In this document: piece after piece, positions 10,560-21,511 of the stretch | Position numbering within the stretch: the first letter of the stretch is position 1 | Layout of the letters: each line of letters starts with the position of its first letter | Assembly (NCBI GenBank): GCA_006937955.1 | Contig: SSNP01000340.1 | Location: 206,421 to 270,420 of the forward strand | Direction of reading: 5' to 3' | Source: Pachypanchax playfairii | Lineage: Eukaryota > Chordata > Actinopteri > Cyprinodontiformes > Aplocheilidae | Length of the DNA: 64,000 nt | The notes under the pieces: model-generated | Seen by the model: the letters and a program-made list of their open reading frames with translations, nothing else | The model's database searches: none | Told to the model about the DNA's origin: nothing | Position numbers and translations under genes: made by a program

Positions 10560-10672
10560 GTGACCTCATGGTGGGGCCGGGTACCGAGGCTGCCTCGGGA
10601 GAGTGAGGGTTACAGTTTCTATATCTCACATTGTAATTTCCCCCCTGTGGGACAATTAAAGGATTATTTAAT
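10560..10672 (+). repeat. LINE 3'-end fragment
   Basis: CCTGTGGGACAATTAAAGGATTA is the same 3' terminal motif seen at 6478-6500 and 33582-33605. Only this tail is present, as expected of a severely 5'-truncated insertion. Confidence 0.45.
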
Positions 10673-10765
10673 AGAGCTGCATGGAGTTCCTATTATACAA
10701 TCATAAAAAAAAAATCACTGACAATTTTTAAAGCAGCTGTTGTTGGATTATGTCTTTTTTCTAAA

Positions 10766-10770
10766 CAGAC

Positions 10771-10823
<53 letters not shown>

Positions 10824-10923
10824 CATTCATTCATTCATTCATTCATTCATTCATTCATTCATTGTTTGATTGGTTGGTTGGTTGGTTGGTTGGTTGGTTG
10901 GTTGGTTCGTTCATTCATTCATT
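10766..10923. repeat. Compound microsatellite (GATT)n-(CATT)n-(TTGG)n-(CATT)n
   Basis: Four successive tetranucleotide blocks that differ by one base each. They probably arose by stepwise mutation and expansion of a single seed. Confidence 0.95.
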
Positions 10924-10976
10924 TGATTTATTATAGTGTCATGCACTGCCGTGCCCAGCCCATATGGGCTTATAAA

Positions 10977-11928
10977 CAGGGGTGCACATAATATTTTTGG
11001 CCTGGTTCTCAGAAGAGAACTTAGGGTTGTTGCTTGGTCCTCACATTTTTAAATGTGTCTTGCTGTGTCTCTTCCGAGCTCCTCTGCTTTGTTTTTGGTT
11101 TCATCAAGCTTCAAATTCAGGCTGTTTACTTTACCTGGCTCTATATTTGTTTCAATAAAAATCCTTTAATTGTTGAAAAAATCAAGAGAAACCAGTAAAA
11201 TATACTGGTAAAAAAAAAAACCTTCAGAGTTCAGGTTGGATTGTTTACAGGTTTTATTGTTCACTTTAATCTACATTTAACAGTTTGGTGTTGAAATTTA
11301 TTTGTCAGCTGTTGGGGCTTCTGTCATTTACTGAACTGTTTTTTGTTTTGAAATGATGAGGATGTTGATTGATGCAGTCAGATGAAAAGATACAGTGGAC
11401 AGTTATGGGGCATTGACTGCATATTCCATAGTGCTTTGCGCGCATTCAAAATGGCGCGGATCACAGACAAATACGCTGATACTGTTGATTAAAACAGGTG
11501 GTTTTCTGTATTTTATAGCACAAAAAGGTAGTTATACATGTCTGTGCCACGATGGTCTATTTGTCTTATTCAGTGAATTTTTTCAGTTTTGACGCGATGC
11601 AGAATCCTGCAGTCAGCTGCACTGATCTGACTGACTGAAAATCCGTCACACTAGCAAACTGATACACAGAAACAGAGAGGGACGCAGCATCAGCTGATCA
11701 GCTGGAACTTTGGCGCTCTGGCTGAGAAACATATCAGTCAAACAAAAGAAGTCAACGGGATTCTTCATTTATTTGACAATGAACCCCGCCTCTGATTAAC
11801 CTAAAAATTCACGCAGCTCACCCAAACCAATGTTAAGTACGCAAACGCGTGTTGCAACTTTTCATCTGGTGCGCATTTTATATTTTGACAGTGTGTACGG
11901 ACCTGCGGACCACTTATGTGCACCCCTG
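10977..11928. mobile_element. hAT MITE, CAGGGGTGCACATAA family
   Basis: The ends CAGGGGTGCACATAA and TTATGTGCACCCCTG are perfect inverted repeats flanked by an exact 8-bp duplication, CTTATAAA (10969-10976 and 11929-11936), diagnostic of hAT. The 952-bp interior has no transposase. Two internally deleted derivatives lacking the left end lie within the TTAA elements at 1-820 and 59448-60535, so this copy shows the undeleted form, including about 320 bp (11320-11550) missing from the others. Confidence 0.92.
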
Positions 11929-12053
11929 CTTATAAAGACACTAACAAAATGATGGCTGCAGACCATACAAAATTTACATCAACAAATTTCACATCATTTC
12001 TTCTCATACAAGCTCAAACCGGATACAAAAAAGTTTGTCTTCTATCCCACGCT

Positions 12054-13080
12054 TTACATAAATACACAGAAAATGCAAAAATACAGTTTTGAAAAAAAAA
12101 ACCTCATAATTTTATCTTCAGACAGCCAAAACACATCTGGTTTTCGAACAAATTGAAATAATGTATTCCTTAAGTCAACATATCGTGGACAGAACAGAAC
12201 AAAATGAAGTTCATCCTCAACCACACTCTGATCAGACAAAGCACAGATCCTCTCCTCTTCCAAGAGACCTTGGAAGACGGGCGACTGTGGCTCAGTGTCC
12301 TTGGGTAAGACACTGAACCCCATGTTGCCCCCCGATCTGCGTATCGGGTTGTGTGAGTGTTAGCCCCTACCCTCTACCAGGTTGTGTGAATGGGTAAATG
12401 TAAAAACCTTGTAGTGTGAAAGCGCTTTGAGTGGTCTGAATGACTAGAAAAGCGCTATACAAATACAGGACATTTACCATTTACATTTACCTTTGAACCT
12501 GCCCACCTCAACTGCCACTGGTAAGGTGCCAGTTCTCAATTGGGCGCAGAGAGACCTTTGTTTCCTCGTTAAATTTAAAAGAACATACGTTTCTGTTTGA
12601 TATTCTTCCTTAAATTGAATATAATGTCTTAATTTTGTTTTTCTACAGATGTCATAATTCCACTGTTTTTTGAAATCGATAAACAACTTTTGTTTAAACA
12701 GTTTAAGATTACACAGAAGTTTGTTTCTGTAAATATAATTCGATTCACATTTTGAAAATATTGTGACCATTTCTTTTGCCCATGGGTAATCGTTTGAGCA
12801 ATCCCATATAAAGATCGTTTTGGTTATTCTGTGTTCTGGGAGCTGAGTGAGGCGGTTCCACAAACGCATCATTTAAACAAACTGTTTCAAGAGACAAGGA
12901 TCCCAACCCATGTCATCCTGAAAAGCTAATTTAGTGGTAAAATTATGCACACCAAGAAAGACTCAAATAGCCCTATTGTGAAGAGCATTTGTGTAGTTTA
13001 TGTCATTAAATCCCCACACTCCTGCGGCATAGAACAAAATCGACTGATAATGAAAAATAAAGCTTCAGGTTTTGCAGAGC
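12054..13080 (-). pseudogene. Non-LTR retrotransposon C-terminal region (I/Nimb-like), minus strand
   Basis: Two minus-strand frames make one decayed protein end: 12872-12490 (MMRLWNRLTQLPEHRITKTI, then a Trp/Lys-rich stretch ending in RSLCAQLRTGTLPVAVEVGR) and, beyond an insertion, 12276-12054 (EERICALSDQSVVEDELHFV, then LFCPRYVDLR). The spacing C-H-C in the second part is that of the zinc-knuckle-like motif at the end of such ORF2 proteins. The region to 13080 reads as the adjoining upstream part with stops. Endonuclease and RT are absent here. It abuts another LINE on the opposite strand. Confidence 0.6.
12277..12489. repeat. Short teleost repeat inserted in LINE C-terminal region
   Basis: It contains CTTGGGTAAGACACTGAACC, AAAGCGCTTTGAGTGGTCTG and AAAAGCGCTATACAAATACA and ends in ATTTACCATTTACATTTAC. 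The latter part is the inverse of the start of the repeat at 56627-56868, so both belong to one abundant fish family. It splits the minus-strand LINE frame described at 12054-13080. Confidence 0.65.
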
Positions 13081-13151
13081 CCTTAAGTTGCATCTGGCTG
13101 TGACATGTTACAGTAGAACTCTGTCTGAGGGTTCTGTCTGTAAGCTGATGA

Positions 13152-15610
13152 GTGTCTTTCAACAGGACAGTGCTGTCCTGTCAAAATAGTCAACATGTAC
13201 TTATATGTGGAGATTTTAGTTCCTCCCCACATTGTACTATGTGCATTAAAACTGACACAAATGGAGAGGTAATTGAGGAATTAATAAATGAATTAAATTT
13301 AGTGTGTATTAATGATGGAAGAGGGACTAGTATAAATACATGTACAGGCAGCACATCTGTATTAGATCTCATACTGGTTTCAAATGAAATTGCGGGGCAC
13401 TGTGAGTGGGAGGTGCAGGAGAACCCACTAGAGAGTGATCATTATCCAATTCTCACCAGAGTTTATGGGGTTAAAGACTCAGCAATAGAAGAAAGAGAAG
13501 GGACGTGGGTTTTTTGGAAAGCAAAGTGGGATAAATTTAGATGTATGTGAGAAGGAACATATAAGGTTAAAGATGGAGGAAAGTATAGAGGTAATGGAAA
13601 AGACATTCAGGAAAGTGATTAATGAAGCAGCTGAGATGACAATTCCTAAAAGTAAAGGAAGCATGAAAAAAAGGAATGTACCATGGTGGACGGATCAATG
13701 TGAGAAAACAATTAAGGATAGAAATAAAAGTCTAAAAGGTATTAAGGAAGACACATAATTTTGATAATTTAATGGAGTATAAAAGTTTGCAGGCTCAGGC
13801 AAGGAGGGTAATTAAAAGGTCAGAAAGAGAGAATTGGAGAGGATTTTGTGATAAGATTGGGATGACAACACCAGTGAGTGAAGTGTGGGGAATGATAAGG
13901 AAAATGAAAGGGGTCCGTAGAAAATTGAAATTACCAGTGATTAAGTCAGGAGAGGAAACAGCTGTTGAAAATAAGGATAAAGCAGAGATGTTAGCTAAAA
14001 TGTTTGTTGGAATTCATAGTAATGATAATTTATCAGAAGATAGAAGGAAAAGAAGAGAAGAAACTAGAAGGAAGAATGAAGTAGAAGGTGATAAAGGGGA
14101 AATGATGACAACAATGGATGCTCCATTCACACTCTTCGAGTTAGAGCGAGCACTGGGAAAGGCTAGAGTAACTTTTCCAGGTAAGGATAAAGTTAGTTAT
14201 GACATGCTTAAGCATTTAGGGAGTAGAATGAAAATAAAATTACAAGAATTATAAAACGTTTGGGAAAAAGGACAATTACAAAGTAATTAGAAAGAGGCTG
14301 TGATAGTTCCGATATTAAAACCAGGGAAGGATCCTAGCAAAACAGAAAACTATAGGCCAATAGCACTAACGTCCGGAAAATAATGGAGAGAATGATTACA
14401 GAGAGATTGACATATTATCTTGAAAGTATGAAACTAATAGCAAAGTGTCAGAGTGGATTTAAGAAAGGCCAGTTCATGACAAAGTCATTTCAAGGCACTT
14501 CACAGAAAAATCAACCAATTAATAATAAAACATTTTCTATCTAAGGAACCAGCCGATTGGGCTGAATTGTTAGTTCAGCACAATCCCCCATCCTGAGCAA
14601 GCACGATTTGCGACAGTTGAAAGGAATGACTCTAACAGGAAGAAACCTCTAGCAGAACCCGGCTCAGGATGGGCGGCCTTCTGCCTTAGTTGACTGGGGT
14701 CTGAGCTGACAGGAAAGAGACACAGACAAACACCAATGGATTTTGGCCAGTCGTCATGTCTACAGAAAGATAAAAAGAGAAACAGTTAATGGCAGCAGTA
14801 ACAATCAAAAGCAATAACAATTTGATGGCTCTAGTGGGAATATGATATGGTTTGGAAAGAGGGCGTGTTGATTAAGTTAAGGAAGATAGGACTGACAGGG
14901 AGGATATATGATTGGATAAGACTATTTATTTAGGAGATATAGTATATTCAAGTAAAAGTAGGGAGTATGATGTCAAATAGGTATTTAGTGGACAATGGAA
15001 CTCCACAAGGTAGTGTAATTAGCCCAGTGCTGTTTTCTTTAATGATTAATGAGGTGTTTGAGAATGTAGGACAGGATGTTGGGAAAGCACTGTTTGCTGA
15101 TGATGGAGCATTATGTAAAAGAGGAAGAAATATCCAATATATACAGAGGAAAATGCAAGAAGCAATTACAGAGGTAGAGAACGTCTTATGAATGGGGATT
15201 CAAATTTTCAGAAAAACAAAAAGCATGGTATTTACAAGGAAAAGGAATGTAGTGGTTAATTTAAAACTATATGGAGAACAAGTTGAACAAGTAAACAGTT
15301 TTCGATATTTAGGAGTTAGATTTGATGCCAAACTAAAATGGAATGATAAAATCAATAAAATTGAAGAAAGATATAAAAAGGTAATTAATATAATGAGATG
15401 TTTGAAAGGGAATGAGTAGGGGGCTAGTGCCCAGGCTTTAAAGTAAATGTATATAGCAATGATTAGGTCAGTTATAGATTATGGTAGTATTATATATAGT
15501 TCAGCTTGTAAAAAAATATTTAAAAAGATATAAATCATACAAAACCAGGCATTACAATTGTGTAGTGGGGCAATTAGAACAACTCCAGCAGTATCTTTAC
15601 AGGTAGAGAC
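13152..15610 (+). pseudogene. LINE endonuclease C-terminus, linker and reverse transcriptase remnant
   Basis: Recognisable blocks are LICGDFSSSPH (endonuclease GDFN motif), SVLDLILVS and ESDHYPILTR (SDH motif), then RNVPWWTDQCEKTIK in the linker. RT begins near FPGKDKVSYDMLKHL, with GTPQGSVISPVLFSLMIN and the catalytic FADDGALC, followed by FRYLGVRFDAKLKWNDKI (thumb). Frames break at about 13550, 13757, 14253, 15191 and 15419, and about 100 bp of RT is replaced by the repeat at 14480-14838. Lys/Glu-rich, A-rich coding sequence distinguishes it from the neighbouring LINEs. Confidence 0.8.
14480..14838. repeat. Dispersed teleost repeat within LINE RT region
   Basis: AGGAAGAAACCTCTAGCAGA and CCGGCTCAGGATGGGCGGCC are hallmarks of a very common fish non-coding repeat. 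Its edges are inferred from where the LINE reading stops and resumes. Part of the LINE between them is lost. Termini were not resolved. Confidence 0.5.
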
Positions 15611-15659
15611 GGGATAAAAGCCGTTGCAGTTGAGATACAAACAACTGACATTGAATTAT

Positions 15660-16377
15660 TGTCAGGTCTTGCGGTTTTGGTTGTTTTATTATGTTCTGTA
15701 CTTCAGGGGTTTTTCAGTAGTTGTTTTTCCTTTTACTCTCATTCAGTGTCTTAGGTCATGTTATGCTTTTATTTTCCTTAGTCATCTAGTTTCCTGTTTT
15801 GCTTTTAGTTTGGTTATGTCTGTACTTCCTGTTCTCCTTATGTGTCATTCAGTATCTTGTCAGCTTGTCTCTTCAGTCTAGTGTTTTTCTGTTCAGGTGT
15901 TTCTTGTTTCTGTGATTAGTTCCTGTGTTTGTTTTTCCCCATGTCCTCAGATGTTTTGAGTTTTGTAATCAGTTTGGTGTTTGTATTTAAACCTCTTGTG
16001 TCTGTTAGTCAGGGTCAGGTTGTTGTCGCTAAACCTTGTTGTCCCCAACGTCAGTCTTTCTTGTCCCATCTCCTGGAGCGTTCCTCCAGGTTCCTTGGTG
16101 CCTCTGCGCTGGCCGTCCGCCGTGCCGTATGAGGACTTTTGTTCACGGGTTCCCTTGTCGTGTCTCCACACAACCGTCTTCCCCCCCCTGTCTCTGTATT
16201 TGGATTTATCTTCCCCCATGGATTACTTTTGTGTTTTTTCATCTTTGGACTTCTCATCCCTTATGTAAGTTTGTTTTTGCTGCCCCGCCAGCATTTTTAG
16301 TTCCTATTAAACTTTTAATTATTCTTCAGTTTTGTTGTCCTCCTCATTGCACCTTGCAACCTCACAAAAACCTGACA
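15660..16377. mobile_element. TG...CA-ended LTR-like insertion in LINE
   Basis: The element starts TGTCAGGTCTTGCGG and ends AAAACCTGACA. Flanks are ATTAT on the left and ACTAT on the right, a 5-bp target duplication with one mismatch. LINE reading resumes immediately on both sides. A related 641-bp element at 45910-46550 shares most of its interior (CTGTACTTCCTGTTCTCC, GTCTTCAGTCTAGTGTTTTT, a CTATTAAACTTTT polyadenylation-like stretch near the 3' end). TG...CA ends and a 5-bp TSD fit a solo LTR; short imperfect TIRs leave a non-autonomous DNA element possible. Confidence 0.65.
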
Positions 16378-17560
16378 ACTATTGGGCAAGCATTCAGGGA
16401 TGTAAAGATGAGGAACACCTAGTTAAAATGATATGTATGAATGCTAGGAGAGTGGAAATAATAAGGTTGAGTGTAATTTGGAAATCAAACAGGTTAGCAA
16501 AATTTATGAAAATACATGATAACGAAATAGCAAAGATGTATGTATATGCAACAACCCCTGTTTTGATTTTCCCAAAGGTAAATGTAGATTTGTATATTCA
16601 TCATAAAATGAAAATCAGTAAAAGTAAAGGAAGCTGGGACAATATTGTGGAAGAAACATTAGGCAGCGTACACAAATAATTTATTCAAGTGTTTACAGAT
16701 AGGTCTAAAGATGCAGAAAAAGAGAAAAGAGGGTTTTCTATTTGCATTTTAGAAATAGGGAAATATGTAAAAATAAGAGCATCAGATAAGTTGTCGGTAT
16801 TTACGATGGGAATGTTGGCAATTTTGTTCAGTTTGCAATGGTTAGAGCAGAATAGAGTAAAAAAGGCAATAATATGTTCAGACTCTCTTTCAGCGCTAAT
16901 ACCTATTAAATCAATGGCAACGGTTAGCAGACCAGACATACTATTTGAAATATATGAAAGCATGTTCAGATTAAGCAAGGTTGAGTCTGAAGGCAAAAAG
17001 GCAATAATATGTTCAGACTCTCTTTCAGCGCTAATACCTATTAAATCAATGGCAACGGTTAGCAGACCAGACATACTATTTGAAATATATGAAAACATGT
17101 TCAGATTAAGCAAGGTTGAGTCTGAAATAAGGTTCATGTGGGTTCCGGCACACAGATGGGTAGAGGGAAATGAAATAGTGGATTTTTAAGCTAAACGGGC
17201 AACAAAACAAAGTACATTAGTAAAAGTACCATACAGTATAGCAGAAATGAAAACAATTATTAAAAGACAAATAATGGAAGAATGGCAGGAACAGTGGGTA
17301 AGGGAGGAGAAAGGATAAAGTAGGAGGATAGAAAACTATACAAATGAATAATAGAGATCTGTCAATAATATCAAGGATGAGGATGGGACATACAGCATTA
17401 AATAAAACACTTTACTTGATTGGGAAGCATCCCACGGGTGGGTGTGATTGTGGAGAGGACAGGGAAACAGTACAGCATGTGTTAGTTAATTGTAAAAGTA
17501 TTAAAAGAAGATGTTAAGAGAAAAATTGGAAGTAAAAGGATATGGGATATATAGTTTAAA
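16378..17560 (+). pseudogene. LINE RNase H domain and C-terminal zinc-knuckle remnant
   Basis: After the LTR-like insertion the LINE frame resumes. The RNase H domain shows VFTDRSKD (first catalytic Asp; normally TDGSK), IICSDSLSAL (catalytic Asp) and FMWVPAHRWVEGNEIVDF (C-terminal His/Asp motif; the Gly after PAH is changed), and ends at TAA 17187-17189. A 135-bp tandem duplication (16861-17130) doubles the SDSLSAL segment in frame. Downstream, HPTGGCDCGEDRETVQHVLV gives the C-C-H-C knuckle. In intact LINEs of this group RNase H removes the RNA template strand. Confidence 0.8.
16861..17130 (+). repeat. 135-bp tandem duplication inside RNase H region
   Basis: Two copies (16861-16995, 16996-17130) are identical apart from single-base differences, for example AGC versus AAC giving Ser/Asn. 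The unit is 45 codons, so the frame is kept. Near identity implies the duplication is younger than most of the LINE's decay, or was reproduced accurately by the assembler. Confidence 0.9.
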
Positions 17561-18114
17561 GAGGCCATTCCATTAAAAACGTTTTATCTGAGGTTTCTGT
17601 TGAATATTTTAGCTCCACAGGTGTTACCTTACCTTCATAGTGGGTGTGAAAACAGGTCAACAACTTCTCTTTAAGTTTTTATCTCTCAAACTACGCAGGT
17701 GGCGATAACACCCGAGTTTGAACGGCCTGTATCTGTTTCGTCACAACTCCTTTGCTCGTTAGTATTCTGCAGCTCCCGCAGTTGAAACCACGCCTAGCAT
17801 GCTGCTGGCTAAAAGCAGAAGTAACAAACTGGAAGACACAACGTCTGCTGTTGCCATGCCCAGCGGGGCAGGATACAGTATACCTTGCTCTCATAGGCTA
17901 GTTTGTTAGCCAATCTGAGTCCAACAAATTTTAATAATGAATATTAATGAGTTGTTCCCGAAGCCTGATGAAACCAGCTGAATTTTGACGCAGAGAGATT
18001 GAAAGGTCTGTTAATCAGTGTTTCCTAATGTTTTTTAGATATAAATGTTTCATATTACAGGTTAATACTTAAGAAATAACCACAAAGTCATGAAATCTTT
18101 GTGAAATGGCCTCT
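17560..18114. mobile_element. TTAA-target MITE, AGAGGCCATT family, copy 1
   Basis: The 555-bp element starts AGAGGCCATTCC and ends GAAATGGCCTCT, with TTAA directly on each side (17556-17559, 18115-18118). It sits inside the LINE C-terminal region, which continues on the far side. Purine-rich 5' tips and TTAA duplication suit Kolobok better than piggyBac (CCY tips). It is non-coding. Related copies lie at 18782-19341 and, inverted, at 31087-32318. Confidence 0.85.
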
Positions 18115-18539
18115 TTAAAGAATTTATTTAGTGGGGGGAAGATAAGAATAGATTAGTGTTGGAATTCCTAAGAGGAAGTGGGTTAAAAAGGAGAATATAG
18201 GATGGTGTTTCTTTTTTTTTATTATAAAGTAAAGCGTAGGTCCCCACTCCGACCCACACTCCCACACAGTAGGTGGCGGAAATGCACCTTAAATTTAGAT
18301 GCCGCCCGCCAATAAAACAAAAAGAGGATGAAGAGACAGGCAGACAGCAGCCCAACCACAGCCAGTGTGTGTGTTCAGGAAACCAAACTGCAATTCAAAC
18401 ATCGAGGCTGTGGTATTAAAAAACATCTTACCCCCCCTTCAGAAGATGCCCTTGCACTTGCTTCATTTTAAAAAATGCGCTTGAAAAAAAAGGTGTGTCT
18501 AATCGCTAAGCAGGACTTTGATTGACATGTTGAGCTCAG

Positions 18540-18780
18540 TTTACACATGTAGCCAGCAGTACAGGTAGGCTCCTAAACCAAGCATGCTGAGAAAATAACG
18601 TGCATTATCACATCCACACAATTAGAGCGACAGCAGAAAAACTGAAGTCTTTGTCTTGATTTCATTATTCTTTACTGATATTAGTCATTACCTTTGTTGT
18701 AGCTTTTAGAGTAGTTTTCCAATTGATTGTTGTTAGCCAGTGGGCTGAAGCTAATTCAGTGTTGCAGAGAGGGGCCTGAG
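18540..18780. repeat. Dispersed repeat shared with 24350-24490 (inverted)
   Basis: AGAGTAGTTTTCCAATTGATTG and adjoining bases are the inverse of 24440-24475, and further patches match between the two regions. No termini were found. Non-coding. Confidence 0.35.
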
Positions 18781-18781
18781 T

Positions 18782-19341
18782 GGAATATTTTAGCTCCACA
18801 GGTGTTCTTACCTTCATAGAGTGTGTGAAAACAGGTCAACAACTTCTCTTTCAGTTTTAATCTTTCAAACTACGCAGGTGGTGATAATACCCGAGTTCTC
18901 CCGAGTCTGATCGGCGTGTATCTGTTTCGTCACAACTCCTTTGTTCGTTAGTATTTGGCAGTTCCTGCAGTTGAAACCACGCCTAGCATGCGGCTCACTA
19001 AAAAGCTGTACCATAAGACGTAGCAAACAGGAAGACATGACGTCTGGCGTTGCCATGCGCAGTGGGGCAGGAAACAGTATACAGTACCTTGCTCTGATAG
19101 GCTAATTTGTTAGCCAATCTGAGTCCAGTAAATTCAAATAATGAATATGAACGAGCTGCTGCCGAAGCAGTCGAAGCAGTTTGACGGAAGGAGCCAGAAC
19201 AACCCGAATTTTAATGCAGACAGATTGAAAGGTCTGTTAATAAGTGTTTCCTGATGTTTTTTAGATATAAAATGATTCATACTACTGGTTAATACTTAAG
19301 AAATAACCACAAAGTCCTGAAATTTGTAAGAAATGGCCCCT
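18782..19341. mobile_element. TTAA-target MITE, AGAGGCCATT family, copy 2 (left end lost)
   Basis: It aligns with 17600-18114 in the same orientation and ends AAATGGCCCCT followed by TTAA (19342-19345). The first 40 or so bases of the left end are missing. An extra 12-20 bp segment near 19165-19200 distinguishes it from copy 1. Confidence 0.75.
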
Positions 19342-19586
19342 TTAACTTTTCCAAATATTGCGCCATTTTCTGTGGAAAAAGTCCTTCCTGTATGCTTTTG
19401 CATCTATAACATATTTTGATAAGCTTCTCTGTGATTTTGGACATTTATCCACTGTGGTGTTTACCTCCGAGTGCCTCCAATATGGCAACTACCAGTTTGA
19501 TGACGATGTGATGACGTGCCGTGAAAACCCCCTATTGTGTATTGTGCTACATAGTGGGACGGTGGGTGCTATGTTGGGAATACTTA

Positions 19587-21123
19587 TGCCGCTTTCACAC
19601 ATGGGCCAAATGGTGTCGGCACGGACCCGTTCCTGCTTTGTTCATACTTGGCCGGCCCCGTCAGAGTCCGCCCCAACAGGCACCTTTTTTGGAACCACTG
19701 GCTCTGTGGTCCGATCAGGGCCAAGTCGACCCCATACCTACTTACCACGCCTACCTATGAACTGATTGGTCAAGTAAACTGATGCCAGTCACGAGCCTAC
19801 CTACGTAGTATTAACCACCGATTGGCCTGGTAGTGTGCACGTGTGTGACGACACTGAACCGCGCCGATGGGATTTAACAGGTCTTCTGTAACGCATGTTA
19901 TTATTAATTTTTTCACATGATTTTTAACATGACAACTACAAAAGCAGTGCTGTGACAAGTTGAAAAAACTCAAATGTGAGTACAGAGTGACCAAGAACCT
20001 GCAACGGTCGGAGTGGAGCCGACCACAAGTGATGGAAGTGGTTCCAGGACATGGATGCTTTTTATGGGGAAAGGAGAGTGTTTGGAGAGGACATGGCAGC
20101 TGTAAGGGTGAGTTGTGATTCATTTTAAGTGCTTTAAACACTTTGAAGCAGCTCACGAAAAACTCCTGTAGTGAACTCGCAGTGTGCAGATGAGCTAGCT
20201 CTGTCGGCTAGCTCTTAGCCATCTGTGTTATGGCTCCCGCGACATGCGGGAGACTGACGACCGCTTTTTTATCTCTGTATCCGAGGTCGACGTTGGTGGT
20301 TTGATGGAGAAGATGTGGAATCGAAGACCGTGCTCCACAGAGAAGTGAGCTTCTCTGCAGAGGAAGGGAGACGTGACCGGGTGCTGCTGAGACGCTGTCT
20401 GCTTCCTTTTGTGAATAAATAAAATAAAAAGTGTGCAATAAACTTTGAAGAACTACAACAATTGTATCTTCTTTTTCTTCTCTTTAATAACTGGTTATAT
20501 CACTCAACTTGTAAATGATGCCTTGTTTAAGAATCTTTCGTTATTTGGTCACTTTTATTTAAAGCAAATATGAATGCTTTTATTATGAATCCAGTCAAGC
20601 TTCCTGTTCAACGTAATTAAAGGAAGCGCAGATAACAGCTCCATTCAACCTTATTAAAAGAAATATGTGGAGGCTACATGGGATTTGTGTTAATAAAATC
20701 CCAGCAGCAGGTTTTTATTTGGAGACGAATTTACGAGCGTGTTTTCAGAATGAACATGCTCTGGTAGTAACTAGTTTAAATGTTTTAGTAATGAAGAGGA
20801 CAAGACAGAAACATCAAAACTTTATTTTTAGACTAAATGGTCAGACAGGTGCAGCATCAGATTTAAGATTAGCTTTCCCACCCTCGTCTTCTGCATAATG
20901 TGCCGGTGTGGTGTGTTTATTAGTCTTGTGTCGCTTAAGAATTGCATCACAGACCTCCGTCATTGATAAGGTAAACGAAACAGCCCATGCCCCCACCCAC
21001 ATGCGCTATGCTCACGCCCACGGCCGCATTCCAGAGGTGAGTGTGTGAACAAAACTAGACTGACCCGACCCTACCCGACCCGACCCTAACCCGACACCAT
21101 TCGACCCATGTGTGAAAGCGGCA
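19587..21123 (+). mobile_element. PIF/Harbinger-type element
   Basis: The termini TGCCGCTTTCACACATGGG and its inverse at 21105-21123 are flanked by TTA on each side (19584-19586, 21124-21126). Both the 3-bp TTA/TWA duplication and the type of terminus fit PIF/Harbinger. The interior carries a Myb/SANT-like remnant of the kind Harbinger elements encode as their second protein. No nuclease (DDE) domain is visible in the 1.5 kb. Confidence 0.8.
19940..20115 (+). pseudogene. Myb/SANT-like DNA-binding protein remnant of Harbinger element
   Basis: One frame reads KLKKLKCEYRVTKNLQRSEWS and, after a +1/-1 shift, the next reads WKWFQDMDAFYGERRVFG. Together these are the third-helix region and the KWF-x-x-MDA-x-YG motif of Myb/SANT-like domains common in fish Harbinger-associated proteins. 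A stop (TGA) and a frameshift separate the two pieces. In active elements this protein helps bring the transposase to the element ends and nucleus. Confidence 0.6.
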
Positions 21124-21454
21124 TTAGAGCCTACGTGTCAACACCCCTCCTTCCTCTCACCAATCAACGTACCCCAGGTTTGCATTATTAGAATGACCAA
21201 ATTTAAATTAAAAATGCTCATTGTTTTCACTTAAATTAAATTAAATCAAATCCTAATAATCTCAAAACAAGCCTTTAATGTCTTCAGAAATGTTATTGAC
21301 ATAAAACTGTTATGTTCTAAATTTATTATAATGAGAAACGGTTTATGTTTTTTCAAGTGTGTGACACCATTGTGCTGCACATTGAAAAGTGTTTTGCCTT
21401 CACTCAGCATCTCATCAGTGCGACCCTGCTTCATGGAGAACTGTTGGTAACGCT

Positions 21455-21511
21455 TCCTTTTACAGTCCCCTAATTACCAGGACATTACCTGGTACTTAGA
21501 TGGTAACAGGN
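21455..21511. repeat. Dispersed repeat fragment ending at an N
   Basis: ACGCTTCCTTTTACAGTCCC and CATTACCTGGTACTTAGATG are words of a common fish repeat. Base 21511 is an undetermined N exactly at the junction with the transposase fragment that follows. Confidence 0.4.

Larger units (their letters stand above)
13152..18335 (+). mobile_element. I/Nimb-like LINE with RNase H, carrying three nested insertions
   Basis: Reading left to right there are endonuclease (13152-13550), linker and RT (13573-15610), RNase H (16689-17200) and C-terminal zinc-knuckle (17400-17520) regions. A further C-terminal piece (18115-18200) and a 3' UTR containing AGTAGGTGGCGGAAATGCACC follow. Three later insertions interrupt it: 14480-14838, 15660-16377 and 17560-18114. 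An RNase H domain after RT places it in the I/R1 group. Many stops and frameshifts show it is dead. The 5' part is missing. Confidence 0.8.
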
